A DNA stretch of 64,000 bases, from positions 225,575 through 289,574 of the forward strand of contig NZ_MRTD01000012.1 in the NCBI RefSeq assembly GCF_001956295.1. The letters are read 5' to 3'. The translations under genes and the position numbers were made by a program. The notes under the pieces were generated by a model. It saw only the letters and a list, made by a program, of their open reading frames with translations, made no database searches and was not told where the DNA came from. This stretch comes from Paenibacillus sp. FSL A5-0031. GTDB taxonomy: Bacteria; Bacillota; Bacilli; Paenibacillales; Paenibacillaceae. Positions 18,749 to 27,172 of this stretch are shown here, piece after piece; position 1 is the stretch's first letter, and the number at the start of each line of letters is the position of its first letter.

Positions 18749-19384
18749 ATGCGGTTTATCGATGCAGAGGATGGTTCTCCGATCATCAGCGGTTTAACTC
18801 GCGTGTTGGAGGAGGACCGCTGCACGCTGCGCTGGATTTGGCCGGGCGGTATAGAAGCGGTCTACATTGGGAAAACGCCGGCTGAGCAGGCGGCGGAAAG
18901 CCCCGTGGATATAGGAACTGTCAAGTTGTACACGAAGGCAGAATATAAAGCGAATAATGGCTATCATAGCCGATTAGAGGGCATCGGACGTTTTGTCTTT
19001 ACAGTATATGCCGCGCTGGAGGGGAGCGGCGGTCCGCAGCTCATCCTTCAACCTAATCACGAGAACAGCATCGAAATAAGTGCTGGCCGAGCTAAGATTC
19101 ATTATTCGATTACAAATAAGAGCGGTTTGTTCAGAAAGTTCAAAACGATTCAAATTCAAGTTTCAACAGAGGTACCAATTGGGAAAGACGTGCTTTGTTA
19201 TGTGAAAAAGCAGGGCAGTTATCCCGCAAATAAAGAAGACGGCATGCTGTATCCGTTCGTTGCGCCATTCGCAGCTGGAAAAACCGTTTTGCCTGCCATT
19301 GAGGTTGGCAAACAGGATTTTATACGATTGTTTTTCACGGATGGCCGAACGTCTGGACAGATGTACGAATTAATTTCAGTATAA
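18749..19384 (+). CDS. Beta-rich protein, unknown family
   Basis: A 211-aa protein without TM or signal sequence. It contains alternating hydrophobic strands typical of beta-sandwich folds (CTLRWIWPGGIEAVYIG, HYSITNKSG, KTIQIQVSTEVPIG). It lies 22 bp after the membrane VWA gene and 14 bp before the GTPase gene, both with strong ribosome sites (GGGAGG and AAAGGAGGAAG). It may be an adaptor for the GTPase. No family recognised. Confidence 0.65.
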   Translation: MRFIDAEDGSPIISGLTRVLEEDRCTLRWIWPGGIEAVYIGKTPAEQAAESPVDIGTVKLYTKAEYKANNGYHSRLEGIGRFVFTVYAALEGSGGPQLILQPNHENSIEISAGRAKIHYSITNKSGLFRKFKTIQIQVSTEVPIGKDVLCYVKKQGSYPANKEDGMLYPFVAPFAAGKTVLPAIEVGKQDFIRLFFTDGRTSGQMYELISV

Positions 19385-19398
19385 AGGAGGAAGATCGC

Positions 19399-20658
19399 AT
19401 GGGTATTTTCGATCTTTTCAAGAAAAAGCCGGAAGCAAAGCAAAGGCCTTTGTTTTATGATATTGTTTGCCCCTATTGTTTTAGTAAATTTACACCGGAT
19501 GAGGTTGTGTTCCGCGCTTCACATTCCCGTGAGGATGATGAGGATTATGCGCTTGGAGAAGATGATGAGCTGAATAAGTATCGTGAGCGTTTTGGCCTTG
19601 ATTCTGTACACGATATGGAAGCGGTGCTCTATCCAAACGACGTGCCTGAAGAGCATCGGATTTACTCAGACCATGTATTAATTGGAATTAATGACCGCTA
19701 TGGCGAGCTGACACGCAGAAGACTTTGTCCTAAATGTCACAACGAAATTCCAGTAACGGCAGGCAAGGTGCCGAGCAATATTATTTCAATCATTGGCGCT
19801 TCACAAGTAGGCAAGTCGGTGTATATGACCGCGTTGATACATACGCTGCAGAACACGACAGCGGATCATTTTAATGCAGCCTGCATGCCGCTTAACGCTG
19901 AAATTAGCCGAAAATTCCGAACCTATTACGAGGAGCCGCTGTTTGAGCGCGGCGATCTGCTTGCGTCTACCCAAAAGGAAAAGATGCAGGAGCCTTTTAT
20001 TTTTCAATTTGTGTTTAAAGATGAATCGAAGCCACCGCTCACTCTCGTATTTTTTGATGTCGCTGGCGAGGGCATGGTAGAGCAGGATTATCTTGGTTTG
20101 CATGGTCAGCATATCAAAAATTCAGCAGGCATATTGCTGATGGTAGATCCGCTGCAAATTCGCTCCATTCGCGAGAAAATTAGAATGAATCTGGGCGATA
20201 AGCCAGGTGTTTGGGTTTCCCAATACGACGAGCCGCGCGACGTTGTTCTGACGATGTTTGGCGACTTTATTGCTTATCAGGAAAACAACAAAACGGATAT
20301 TCCGACTGCGGTCGTTTTAACGAAGAGCGATATGCTTCATTCGCTAAAGGATGAAGATGGAGAATATATTAAATCGAACAGCAATATTTTCAACAACATG
20401 GTACATCGCAATTATTTTAACCTGACCGAGTTTGAAAATATTGATGGAGAAATCCGACGTTTCATCGAGAAGGTCGATCGTCCCTTTAAAGGTACGATGG
20501 ATGTTTATTTTAAGGATACGGCTTATTATGCGGTTTCCGCACTCGGCAGCAATCCCGTCGATCAGAAGCTGCAAACCGTCGTCAGTCCCATTCGGGTAGA
20601 CGAGCCCTTCATTTGGCTGCTTTATAAGCTGAACTTCATTGAGGGGAGAAGAGAATAG
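19399..20658 (+). CDS. Zinc-ribbon TRAFAC-class GTPase (DO-GTPase2-like)
   Basis: A 419-aa protein. A double zinc ribbon is split across the N-terminus: CPYC near residue 24 and CPKC near 113. The GTPase core follows, with P-loop GASQVGKS near residue 134, a Walker B/G3-like VFFDVAGEG near 217 and a G4 motif LTKSDM near 306 giving guanine specificity. This layout matches bacterial TRAFAC GTPases of the DO-GTPase type, which Aravind and colleagues described with GAP1 partners; I assign it from memory of those families. The next gene, overlapping by one base, looks like such a partner. Confidence 0.8.
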   Translation: MGIFDLFKKKPEAKQRPLFYDIVCPYCFSKFTPDEVVFRASHSREDDEDYALGEDDELNKYRERFGLDSVHDMEAVLYPNDVPEEHRIYSDHVLIGINDRYGELTRRRLCPKCHNEIPVTAGKVPSNIISIIGASQVGKSVYMTALIHTLQNTTADHFNAACMPLNAEISRKFRTYYEEPLFERGDLLASTQKEKMQEPFIFQFVFKDESKPPLTLVFFDVAGEGMVEQDYLGLHGQHIKNSAGILLMVDPLQIRSIREKIRMNLGDKPGVWVSQYDEPRDVVLTMFGDFIAYQENNKTDIPTAVVLTKSDMLHSLKDEDGEYIKSNSNIFNNMVHRNYFNLTEFENIDGEIRRFIEKVDRPFKGTMDVYFKDTAYYAVSALGSNPVDQKLQTVVSPIRVDEPFIWLLYKLNFIEGRRE

Positions 20659-23606
20659 TGCGCGATTCTACGCCCAGCAGGATGATTCAGCAGCAGATGT
20701 ATGCACGGGAAAGACGCGGCATTTTCAGATCTACGGAAGGTTATGACACGATCGCCAAATCAAGCGGTTTGGAAGCATCATTTGTCAAAAAAGTGCTTCA
20801 TCCGTTTTGTGTTTATGATGCCCCGACTGAACTGGCTACCCGCGGTGAGAAGGACGGTTCCGCGTATCCAGAGACGATGCACTTGCTTCATTTGGATAAT
20901 GGCGATGTGCTTCTTGGCAGAAGCGTTTATCAGGCAGCCGACTTCACGGGTCTTCGCAGCGCGTTTTTTACGCATAACTTTATTATTCCAAGCGGTCATA
21001 GCAGCAAGCCTGCAAGTGATTATATGAACTGGCTGCAAGCCGCTTTCGTAGATCAATATAATATTGACAGCGGTACGGAAATAGCAGAGCTGCTAGAGCT
21101 TCCGATTCAGAGTGCAGCAGCGATTAAGCCGTCTGCTCGTTCCATCCTTTCTCTGCTGAACATTTCAGAAAAATCGTTCAAACAGCTGCTCTATGCGGTA
21201 ATGGCAGCAGTCGGTGGTAAGAAAAAGATCTATGTTTCGCTTGATGTACCAATCAAACAGCTGCCGGACAAGGCAAAACAGCTGCTTGGTGTGCTATATG
21301 CGAGTTTACCCTACGCCTTCCGCAAGCAGCTTGGTTTCATTACTTATGCGAAAGAGCCGGTAAGCCGCAAATCGGTTCATCTTACGTTCGTAGAGCAAGG
21401 AAGCCTCCGCCAAGGGGATCGCAGCATCGAGAAGGATTTTACGTTTGATTTCGGCAACGACCGAATGATGAATGTTGATCTGGACGGTATAGATCAGCCG
21501 TTTTTGGATTTTGCATGGGATAACTTGGATCGTCCTGACCGTACAGATAGCTTCTTTCAATTCGCTGAGCTGATGCTGGCAGATATGGGGGAGGAGCGCG
21601 AACTCGCAGCAGCCTGTTATCATGAGCTATGCGTCGTTTACCAAATCGAGGAAGGCAACGAAAAGTTATATGAATCGCATAAAAGCGCGGTAATGCGGAG
21701 CTTGATGGATTATTTGCAGCCATCCGGCGCATTGGATGCCAAGATGCGCTTGAATGATTTATTTCTGTCTCGATTTGATTATGAGTTTGACCGTGCTAGG
21801 CAAGGAGTAGTGCCGGAAACCTTCATTGTAGATGTGTTTACACAATACTATCAAATTGAAGGCAAACATATCGAAAATAAGCTTGTTTCCTTTTTCATTT
21901 TAGCATTGCTAAATGCAAGAAAGCAGAGTGAGCAAGACGCGGCGGCTTCCTTCTATGCGGCAGTAGAAAGCAATCCTGCCTTTAGCATAGCTTTTTTCAC
22001 AAGAGTCTTAGTAGATGCGAAGCTAAGTGCAAACTTATTTATTCCATTCCTTGAGCAAAAGCTTAAAGCAGCTGCAGGAGCCAAAAGTGTTCTGCATCTC
22101 ATTGAGCAGTGGGGCAACGCTCATCCTAAGCTGTACGGTGATGAAGACTTTTTTGTGCTGGTCCGCCAGCAGCTCATTGAGAAGCTGAAACGGGAGCGCC
22201 ACTCGCTGCCAGCGACAAGCAAAGTGCTTGAGCAATTGCGCAGCTTAGCAGCAAGTGAAGGCAAGTTTGGCGCGCGAAAACAGCTTCCATCTCATGATGC
22301 GGTAGAGTTTTATACGGAGCTCGAGCTTGCGGCTTATCGAGCAATGTTAATTGAACTTGATATGGAAAGATTGACGAAGGATCAGCTCATGCTGGGCGAG
22401 TTTCTCAAATCGAAGGAGCAGCTGAAAAAATGGAATGGACAGCTGAACGATCCGAGACAGAAATCAGCAGCGCTTGAGCTGCAGGCGCTTTACGAATGCT
22501 TCGCATTCCCGGAGCCAACGGTAGATTTATTCGAAAATCTATCCCCAGCAGAGATCGACCGGGTGCAGCTCGTTGGTCGCCGATTGCTTGCCAATCAGCT
22601 GGAGTTAGCTGAGTTTCCGCGTCTCGTGCTATTGTTTCTTCGCAGCTCGGATATGGAATCAGTGGATTATGCCACGCTCCTCAACTATTTGCAGCAAAAT
22701 GCGGCTCAAAAAGATACGGTATATCTATTTTTCCGATGGGCAGAAAAACATCCTAGTTTCATGCGCTCAAGAGGTTTTGTCCCTGCCTATGTAACTGCAG
22801 TAGTCAGCTATTTCACAAAACATGACCGGGATGCATTTAAGAAACGAGCCAATTGGAAGCAGCATTTTGACAAAGCAGGTCCTATTCTTAAAGGTGTATA
22901 TAAACAAGCGGAGCGCGAGCTATCCTCACCGCTGACTAAATTTTTTCGCAGGAATCGTAAATCGACGTTTATAACATCGTTATCGGCTATAGGTATTGTA
23001 CTAATCGTAGCCGGCATTATGTTTGCCTTCGGCGGCAAGGATGATGTGAAGCCTGGTGGTGCTGTTTTGCCTGAAACGACTCCTGAACCGAGCATAACCC
23101 AGCCGGATACAATCGTATACGTGGAGCAAAATGCTGCATCAGAGGGGAAGAAGGCTGCGACCACCCTCGTCTTCGCATTTAAGGAAGCAGCAGCTTGCGG
23201 ACTGTTAAAGCCTAGCTCATTGACGATAGAAACGCCGGGTGCAGAAGCGGTTGCGTACACCACACTTGAAGTTGCATCTGATTGCAAAGCGGATACAGGG
23301 AATAGCAGCACGGAAGGGAATCAAGTTGAAAGCTCGTCACAGCCGTCGGAAACAACGGATTCGACTGCCAAAGAATCCGATAAACCAGCGCCGACACCGA
23401 CGCCAACGCCGGCTGAAACTGATTCACTGCCGACAGCTACCGATTCTCAGACGGAGCAACCGAGCAATACTGCAATAAATGAAGCAGACTATACGAACAG
23501 GGTTGTCGTTAATCTCGGTAAGCAGGTTGATATACCGGAGAAAAGCATTATTACAGTCGGTGAATCGAAGTATGAGATTTCCGTTCTGCGTGTTGTTGCG
23601 CCATAA
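20658..23606 (+). CDS. GAP1-like GTPase-associated protein with C-terminal membrane anchor
   Basis: A 982-aa protein. Residues 8-130 (IQQQMYARERRGIFRSTEGY, FTHNFIIP) resemble the N-terminal domain of GTPase-associated protein 1. Residues 170-280 (LLGVLYASLPYAFRKQLGFITYA) resemble its middle domain. A long helical region follows, then one TM helix near 772-795 (LSAIGIVLIVAGIMFAF) and a Thr/Pro/Ser-rich C-terminal segment ending in a small beta domain outside the cell. GTG at 20658 overlaps the GTPase stop, so the two proteins are made together. It probably links the cytoplasmic GTPase to the membrane. Family call is from memory and moderate. Confidence 0.72.
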   Translation: MRDSTPSRMIQQQMYARERRGIFRSTEGYDTIAKSSGLEASFVKKVLHPFCVYDAPTELATRGEKDGSAYPETMHLLHLDNGDVLLGRSVYQAADFTGLRSAFFTHNFIIPSGHSSKPASDYMNWLQAAFVDQYNIDSGTEIAELLELPIQSAAAIKPSARSILSLLNISEKSFKQLLYAVMAAVGGKKKIYVSLDVPIKQLPDKAKQLLGVLYASLPYAFRKQLGFITYAKEPVSRKSVHLTFVEQGSLRQGDRSIEKDFTFDFGNDRMMNVDLDGIDQPFLDFAWDNLDRPDRTDSFFQFAELMLADMGEERELAAACYHELCVVYQIEEGNEKLYESHKSAVMRSLMDYLQPSGALDAKMRLNDLFLSRFDYEFDRARQGVVPETFIVDVFTQYYQIEGKHIENKLVSFFILALLNARKQSEQDAAASFYAAVESNPAFSIAFFTRVLVDAKLSANLFIPFLEQKLKAAAGAKSVLHLIEQWGNAHPKLYGDEDFFVLVRQQLIEKLKRERHSLPATSKVLEQLRSLAASEGKFGARKQLPSHDAVEFYTELELAAYRAMLIELDMERLTKDQLMLGEFLKSKEQLKKWNGQLNDPRQKSAALELQALYECFAFPEPTVDLFENLSPAEIDRVQLVGRRLLANQLELAEFPRLVLLFLRSSDMESVDYATLLNYLQQNAAQKDTVYLFFRWAEKHPSFMRSRGFVPAYVTAVVSYFTKHDRDAFKKRANWKQHFDKAGPILKGVYKQAERELSSPLTKFFRRNRKSTFITSLSAIGIVLIVAGIMFAFGGKDDVKPGGAVLPETTPEPSITQPDTIVYVEQNAASEGKKAATTLVFAFKEAAACGLLKPSSLTIETPGAEAVAYTTLEVASDCKADTGNSSTEGNQVESSSQPSETTDSTAKESDKPAPTPTPTPAETDSLPTATDSQTEQPSNTAINEADYTNRVVVNLGKQVDIPEKSIITVGESKYEISVLRVVAP

Positions 23607-23633
23607 ACAAAGCAATGTATTTATAAGAATAGG

Positions 23634-23688
23634 AAGGGTTGTTCCGTTAGTAGTTTTACTACTGCTGGGAAGACCCTTTTTTTCTTTT
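23634..23688 (+). terminator. Intrinsic terminator of the VWA/tubulin/GTPase operon
   Basis: A long imperfect hairpin: AAGGGT (23634-23639) with ACCCTT (23673-23678), TTCC with GGAA inside it, and AGTAG/CTACT around a T-rich loop, followed by seven T. It lies 28 bp after the last gene. Confidence 0.88.
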
Positions 23689-23826
23689 TAGCTAATCGGC
23701 TATTAAAATGATGAAATTGATTCATGTCATAAAAGTGGATAAGAAAGTTGAATTTATGATAGAGACATAGGGTCTGCAATATTTTACAATATCGGTACTA
23801 CAACACGAACAAGGAGCTGTTTTTCG

Positions 23827-24717
23827 ATGAAAGGTATTAATAATCCGATAGTCCCAGGCTGGTATGCTGATCCTGAAGCGAGAACGTATGAAGGCAAGCA
23901 TTGGATTTATGCGACCAGGTCTATTACGGAATATACGAAGCAATTGAATTTGGATGCGTTCAGCTCAAGCGATCTGATCCATTGGGAGAAGCATGAGAGC
24001 ATTATTGAAATGTCAGACTTTCCATGGATGTGGAGAGCGGTTTGGGCGCCTACGATTACCCAGAAACGAGGAAAATATTATTTGGTTTTTGCAACAAACG
24101 ATATTCAAAGCAACGATGAAATCGGCGGTTTGGAGATAGCCGTATCTGACCGTCCTGAAGGGCCATTCAGAGGATATTTGGGAAAACCGCTCATTGATCG
24201 ATTCATTCATTCGGCTCAGCCCATTGATGCTCATTTGTTCAAGGATGATGATGGAACGATCTATTTATATTATGGCGGCTGGCGTCATTGCAACGTAGCG
24301 AAAATGAATGATGATATGACGGGGTTCATCCCGCTTGATAATGGAGAAACCTTTCTCTCCATTACGCCTGATGGTTATGTTGAAGGACCTTGTATGATAA
24401 AGAAGGATGGACTGTACTACCTCATGTGGTCGCAAGGAGACTGGGTGAACGGCTCTTATTGCGTTGCGTATGGCGTGAGTGATAATCCTTTGGGTCCATT
24501 CGAGAATAAGGGTATCGTGCTTGAGCGACAAGAGCCTATTGCGGAAGGGCCAGGACATCATGGGTTCCTCCATTTGCCTGAAAGTGATGAGTGGCTCATT
24601 GTTTATCATCGCCGTATTATTGGTGACCCTGAAGCGGGGAATCGTATGCTTTGTATTGATAAAATGATTGTTGCTGACGGGGAGATAAAACCGATAGTGA
24701 TGACAAATGCTTGGTAG
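23827..24717 (+). CDS. Glycoside hydrolase family 43 enzyme
   Basis: A 296-aa GH43 enzyme, of the arabinofuranosidase/xylosidase type. The three acidic residues expected are visible: general base Asp in GWYADPEART (residue ~15), pKa-modulating Asp in AQPIDAHLFKDDDG (~138) and catalytic Glu in GYVEGPCMIKKDG (~188). WAPTI, YYLMWSQGDW and GPGHHGFLHLP match family blades. No signal peptide, so cytoplasmic. ATG follows AAGGAG by about 12 nt. It is monocistronic, with a second propeller glycosidase 15 kb away. Confidence 0.88.
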   Translation: MKGINNPIVPGWYADPEARTYEGKHWIYATRSITEYTKQLNLDAFSSSDLIHWEKHESIIEMSDFPWMWRAVWAPTITQKRGKYYLVFATNDIQSNDEIGGLEIAVSDRPEGPFRGYLGKPLIDRFIHSAQPIDAHLFKDDDGTIYLYYGGWRHCNVAKMNDDMTGFIPLDNGETFLSITPDGYVEGPCMIKKDGLYYLMWSQGDWVNGSYCVAYGVSDNPLGPFENKGIVLERQEPIAEGPGHHGFLHLPESDEWLIVYHRRIIGDPEAGNRMLCIDKMIVADGEIKPIVMTNAW

Positions 24718-24828
24718 TTGTTATCGCTTGAAAAGTTTCTATAGAAAAGCTATTATCGAAGTTAAAAGCTTGTATTTGCATGCAACTAATGATGTCAGTC
24801 CAAATAAAAAGATGAAAGGAAGAGCATG

Positions 24829-25107
24829 ATGTGCCGAAATATTAAAACGTTATTTAACTTCGATCCACCGGCAACAGAAGAAGAAGTAGCTGCCGCTTCG
24901 CTCCAGTTTGTTCGAAAGCTATCGGGATATCAGTCGCCATCGAAAGCCAATGAAGAAGCATTCAATGTTGCGATTCAAGAGGTGGCTGCGGCTGCTCAGA
25001 AATTGCTCGACACGCTAGTCACCCAAGCTGAGCCGCGTGATCGAGAGGTCGAAATCGAGCGTGCCCGCGCAAGAAATGCCAAAAGATTTGGTACGGCGGA
25101 AGCTTAG
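24829..25107 (+). CDS. DUF2277 family protein
   Basis: A 92-aa protein opening MCRNIKTLFNFDPPAT, the hallmark start of DUF2277 proteins, with the family's QYVRKLSGYQSPSKANEEAF-type core and a charged C-terminus. Function is unknown. ATG codons occur at 24826 and 24829; the family start and better spacing from AAAGGAAG favour 24829. Confidence 0.88.
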   Translation: MCRNIKTLFNFDPPATEEEVAAASLQFVRKLSGYQSPSKANEEAFNVAIQEVAAAAQKLLDTLVTQAEPRDREVEIERARARNAKRFGTAEA

Positions 25108-25141
25108 AGGTTGGAGTTCTTATACCACTTATAGACAAATG

Positions 25142-25167
25142 AACCTCAGATTTCTCTGAGGTTTATT
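25142..25167. terminator. Hairpin between convergent genes
   Basis: A perfect 9-bp stem (AACCTCAGA with TCTGAGGTT, 4-nt loop) followed by TTATTTG. It sits between the convergent DUF2277 and acetyltransferase genes. Confidence 0.7.
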
Positions 25168-25209
25168 TGATTAGGACATCTATAAGGAGATAGTAAAAGC
25201 CTTTTTTTG

Positions 25210-26082
25210 TTATGATGAGGCTTTTGCTATTTTCCATTGTTCATGAGCAAGCTGTATTCTTTTCCATAGTTCATCCCGTTCTTGACTGCTGTAGTTGACG
25301 AGTTTTTCTTCAAAAACCTCACCCAACACCTCGAGCCACTGGGATTGACTCACTAATTCCGTCTGCCTCACACCGTCAGTTCCTCGTTCATTCCAAATGC
25401 AGCCCCTTATTTCATTGCTTCCGCCAGCATGTCTATTTCGAATTAAAAACATATTGATCCATGGAGATTCTGCGGAGCGGCTGTAATGCTCATGCTTAGG
25501 CTCAAACTCTGTCATATCCGCCAAAACGGTAGAATCATAATCCACGCCAACAAATGACGCAGATGGATCATGCTCTAAGCGCCATCCATTTGGAACAACA
25601 AGAGATTCTGTTACTTTATAAATAAAAGGGTTCTGGTTATACGTTCCAGCAAGAAGAGGCAGCGGCTCATAGGGCATATCGCCTAATCCAACATCAATAA
25701 TCCATTGTTCTTCTTCGTTGTTTTCGTTCAACAAGTGAGCGGTTAGTCCAAGGTGAAACGAGTTGATACGAGGCTCGGCACCTATTGGCTGTACGCCTGC
25801 CCGGTGGAATGAAACCTTGTAGCCTAATGAACGCAGAAGCTGGCTAAATGCGCCATTTAAATGAAAACAATATCCGCTTCTGCCATGGATAAGAAGCGGG
25901 ACGGATTGATTGAGTTGAATTCCTGCGGGTTTACCTGCAAAAACATCAATGGTTTGCCAAGAGAAAACTCTAACATGGGCTCTATGAAGCTCAAATAGAA
26001 ATGCCTTGGTTGGCTCCTGAATTTCTGAGATACCGAGCCTGCTTAAATAAGCTTTTATTTCTTCTCTCGTCAACGGTTCCAT
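25210..26082 (-). CDS. Arylamine N-acetyltransferase
   Basis: A 290-aa NAT-family enzyme, which moves acetyl from acetyl-CoA to arylamines. The catalytic Cys lies in GRSGYCFHLNGAFSQLLRSL (~residue 72), where most relatives have RGGYCFE.N. The His is in SFHLGLTAHL (~110) and the Asp in WIIDVGLGDMPYEPL (~131), completing the Cys-His-Asp triad. Length fits the family. ATG at 26082 follows GAGGTGAAT. Monocistronic. Confidence 0.88.
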   Translation of the reverse strand: MEPLTREEIKAYLSRLGISEIQEPTKAFLFELHRAHVRVFSWQTIDVFAGKPAGIQLNQSVPLLIHGRSGYCFHLNGAFSQLLRSLGYKVSFHRAGVQPIGAEPRINSFHLGLTAHLLNENNEEEQWIIDVGLGDMPYEPLPLLAGTYNQNPFIYKVTESLVVPNGWRLEHDPSASFVGVDYDSTVLADMTEFEPKHEHYSRSAESPWINMFLIRNRHAGGSNEIRGCIWNERGTDGVRQTELVSQSQWLEVLGEVFEEKLVNYSSQERDELWKRIQLAHEQWKIAKASS

Positions 26083-26223
26083 AACGATTCACCTCTATGG
26101 CTCAAACATCGTTTTGAGCTTCTTTATTTTATTGCCTTTATCACATCCTAAACGAGAAAGAGCTAGAGAACAATGTAGAAATGCAAAGACTGTACCGGTA
26201 CAGCATCATTCAATGAATGGTTA

Positions 26224-26254
26224 GTCATGATGACCAAGTCCTTATACATATACT
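26224..26254 (+). promoter_or_regulatory. SigE-like promoter of the cotJ operon
   Basis: GTCATGAT at 26224-26231 and CATATACT at 26247-26254, spaced by 15 bp, resemble the mother-cell SigE consensus (KMATATT, CATACAMT), each about 6 of 8. It lies 34 bp before the cotJA start. The B. subtilis cotJ operon is known to be SigE-dependent. Confidence 0.6.
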
Positions 26255-26287
26255 TTTTTGAAGAGCATACCGAGAGGAGACATCTGC

Positions 26288-26512
26288 GTGAATAATCAGG
26301 TGCGTTATTATAAGCCGTTTATTAGCCCTTTAGATCCCTGCCCGCCTATAAAAGTAAAAAGCTTCAGCACGCCGCCTCAATTATTTATTACCTTTCAACC
26401 GCCCAATTTACCTCAGTTTTCACCTCATGAAGCATTGAGATATGGCACACTCTGGCCCATGTTGTATAGCCCATATGATCCGAAAAACGACAGACAGGAA
26501 GAAGGTGATTGA
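26288..26512 (+). CDS. cotJA: Spore coat associated protein CotJA
   Basis: A 74-aa protein with the CotJA pattern: RYYKPFISPLDPCPP, then PPQLFITFQPPNLPQFSPHEALRYGTLW and PMLYSPYDP. The GTG at 26288 follows GAGGAGA at good spacing; the frame runs back to a TTG at 26258 without a ribosome site. First gene of cotJABC, which makes inner-coat proteins in the mother cell. Confidence 0.92.
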   Translation: MNNQVRYYKPFISPLDPCPPIKVKSFSTPPQLFITFQPPNLPQFSPHEALRYGTLWPMLYSPYDPKNDRQEEGD

Positions 26513-26514
26513 CG

Positions 26515-26778
26515 GTGGCGATCATACTTGATGAAGAGTATTACAAGCTGCTGCATGATTTGCAGGCGGTAGATTTTGTACTCGTGGAGCTGAATTTATA
26601 TTTGGATACTCATCCTACAGATTCCAATGCCATACATCAATACAACCAGTTCGCACAGCTAAGATTGCCTATCGTACAGCAGTATGAATCGAAATACGGA
26701 CCTTTAAAGCATTTTGGCCAAAGCTTCTCTACCAACCCTTGGTCATGGAATGATACACCATGGCCGTGGCAGGTATAA
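26515..26778 (+). CDS. cotJB: Spore coat protein CotJB
   Basis: An 87-aa protein matching CotJB: EEYYKLLHDLQAVDFVLVEL, LYLDTHPTD, NQFAQLRLPIVQQYESKYGPL and the Trp/Pro-rich tail NPWSWNDTPWPW. The GTG at 26515 is about 8 nt after AGAAGGTG; a TTG at 26509 is also in frame. It is adjacent to cotJA. Confidence 0.92.
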   Translation: MAIILDEEYYKLLHDLQAVDFVLVELNLYLDTHPTDSNAIHQYNQFAQLRLPIVQQYESKYGPLKHFGQSFSTNPWSWNDTPWPWQV

Positions 26779-26821
26779 ATAGTGGATAGAGCCAGTAGGA
26801 AAACTAGAGGAGGCACCGTAC

Positions 26822-27037
26822 ATGTGGGTTTATGAGAAAAAACTGCAATATCCCGTTCGCGTAAGCAAATGCGATCCAATGATGGCTAAGTTTCTAATGG
26901 AGCAATATGGCGGTGCTGACGGTGAGCTTGCAGCAGCGCTTCGGTATTTAAACCAGAGGTACACGATTCCAGATAAAGTCATTGGATTGCTAACAGATAT
27001 AGGCACTGAGGAATTGGTACATCATATTTGTAGGTGA
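26822..27037 (+). pseudogene. cotJC: CotJC 5' part, interrupted by element insertion
   Basis: CotJC is a manganese-catalase-like coat protein of about 190 aa. Here MWVYEKKLQYPVRVSKCDP, FLMEQYGGADGELAAALRYL and IPDKVIGLLTDIGTEEL match the family from residue 1 to about 65. The frame then leaves the family (VHHICR) and stops at 71 residues. The missing part begins with the conserved AHLEM segment carrying metal ligands. The break coincides with the left end of the integrated element, so the 3' two-thirds of cotJC should lie at its right end, beyond 64,000. Excision would restore the gene. Ribosome site GGAGGCA is intact. Confidence 0.88.
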
Positions 27038-27040
27038 TGA
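27000..27040. other. Probable attL attachment site in cotJC
   Basis: The CotJC-like reading ends around GGCACTGAGGAATTGG (27002-27017). Immediately after comes CATCA (27020s) with a TGATG about 12 bp on, an imperfect inverted repeat of the size used by large serine recombinases. The exact crossover cannot be fixed without the right junction. Confidence 0.6.
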
Positions 27041-27094
27041 TTTTCTATTGTAGTATATTTTAATCATAAGATGATAAATGGTTTCATTAATTAA

Positions 27095-27123
27095 AGAAAA
27101 AGGGCTGCTCCTTGCATCAGCCC
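27095..27123 (-). terminator. Terminator of the recombinase gene
   Basis: GGGCTG (27102-27107) and CAGCCC (27118-27123) form a 6-bp stem. Read leftward it is followed by a T-rich run (27093-27101), fitting termination of the leftward recombinase transcript before cotJC. Confidence 0.7.
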
Positions 27124-27172
27124 GTATTTGTATGCATTTTTATGTACATTGAAATTACAATCTTTTAAAGAA

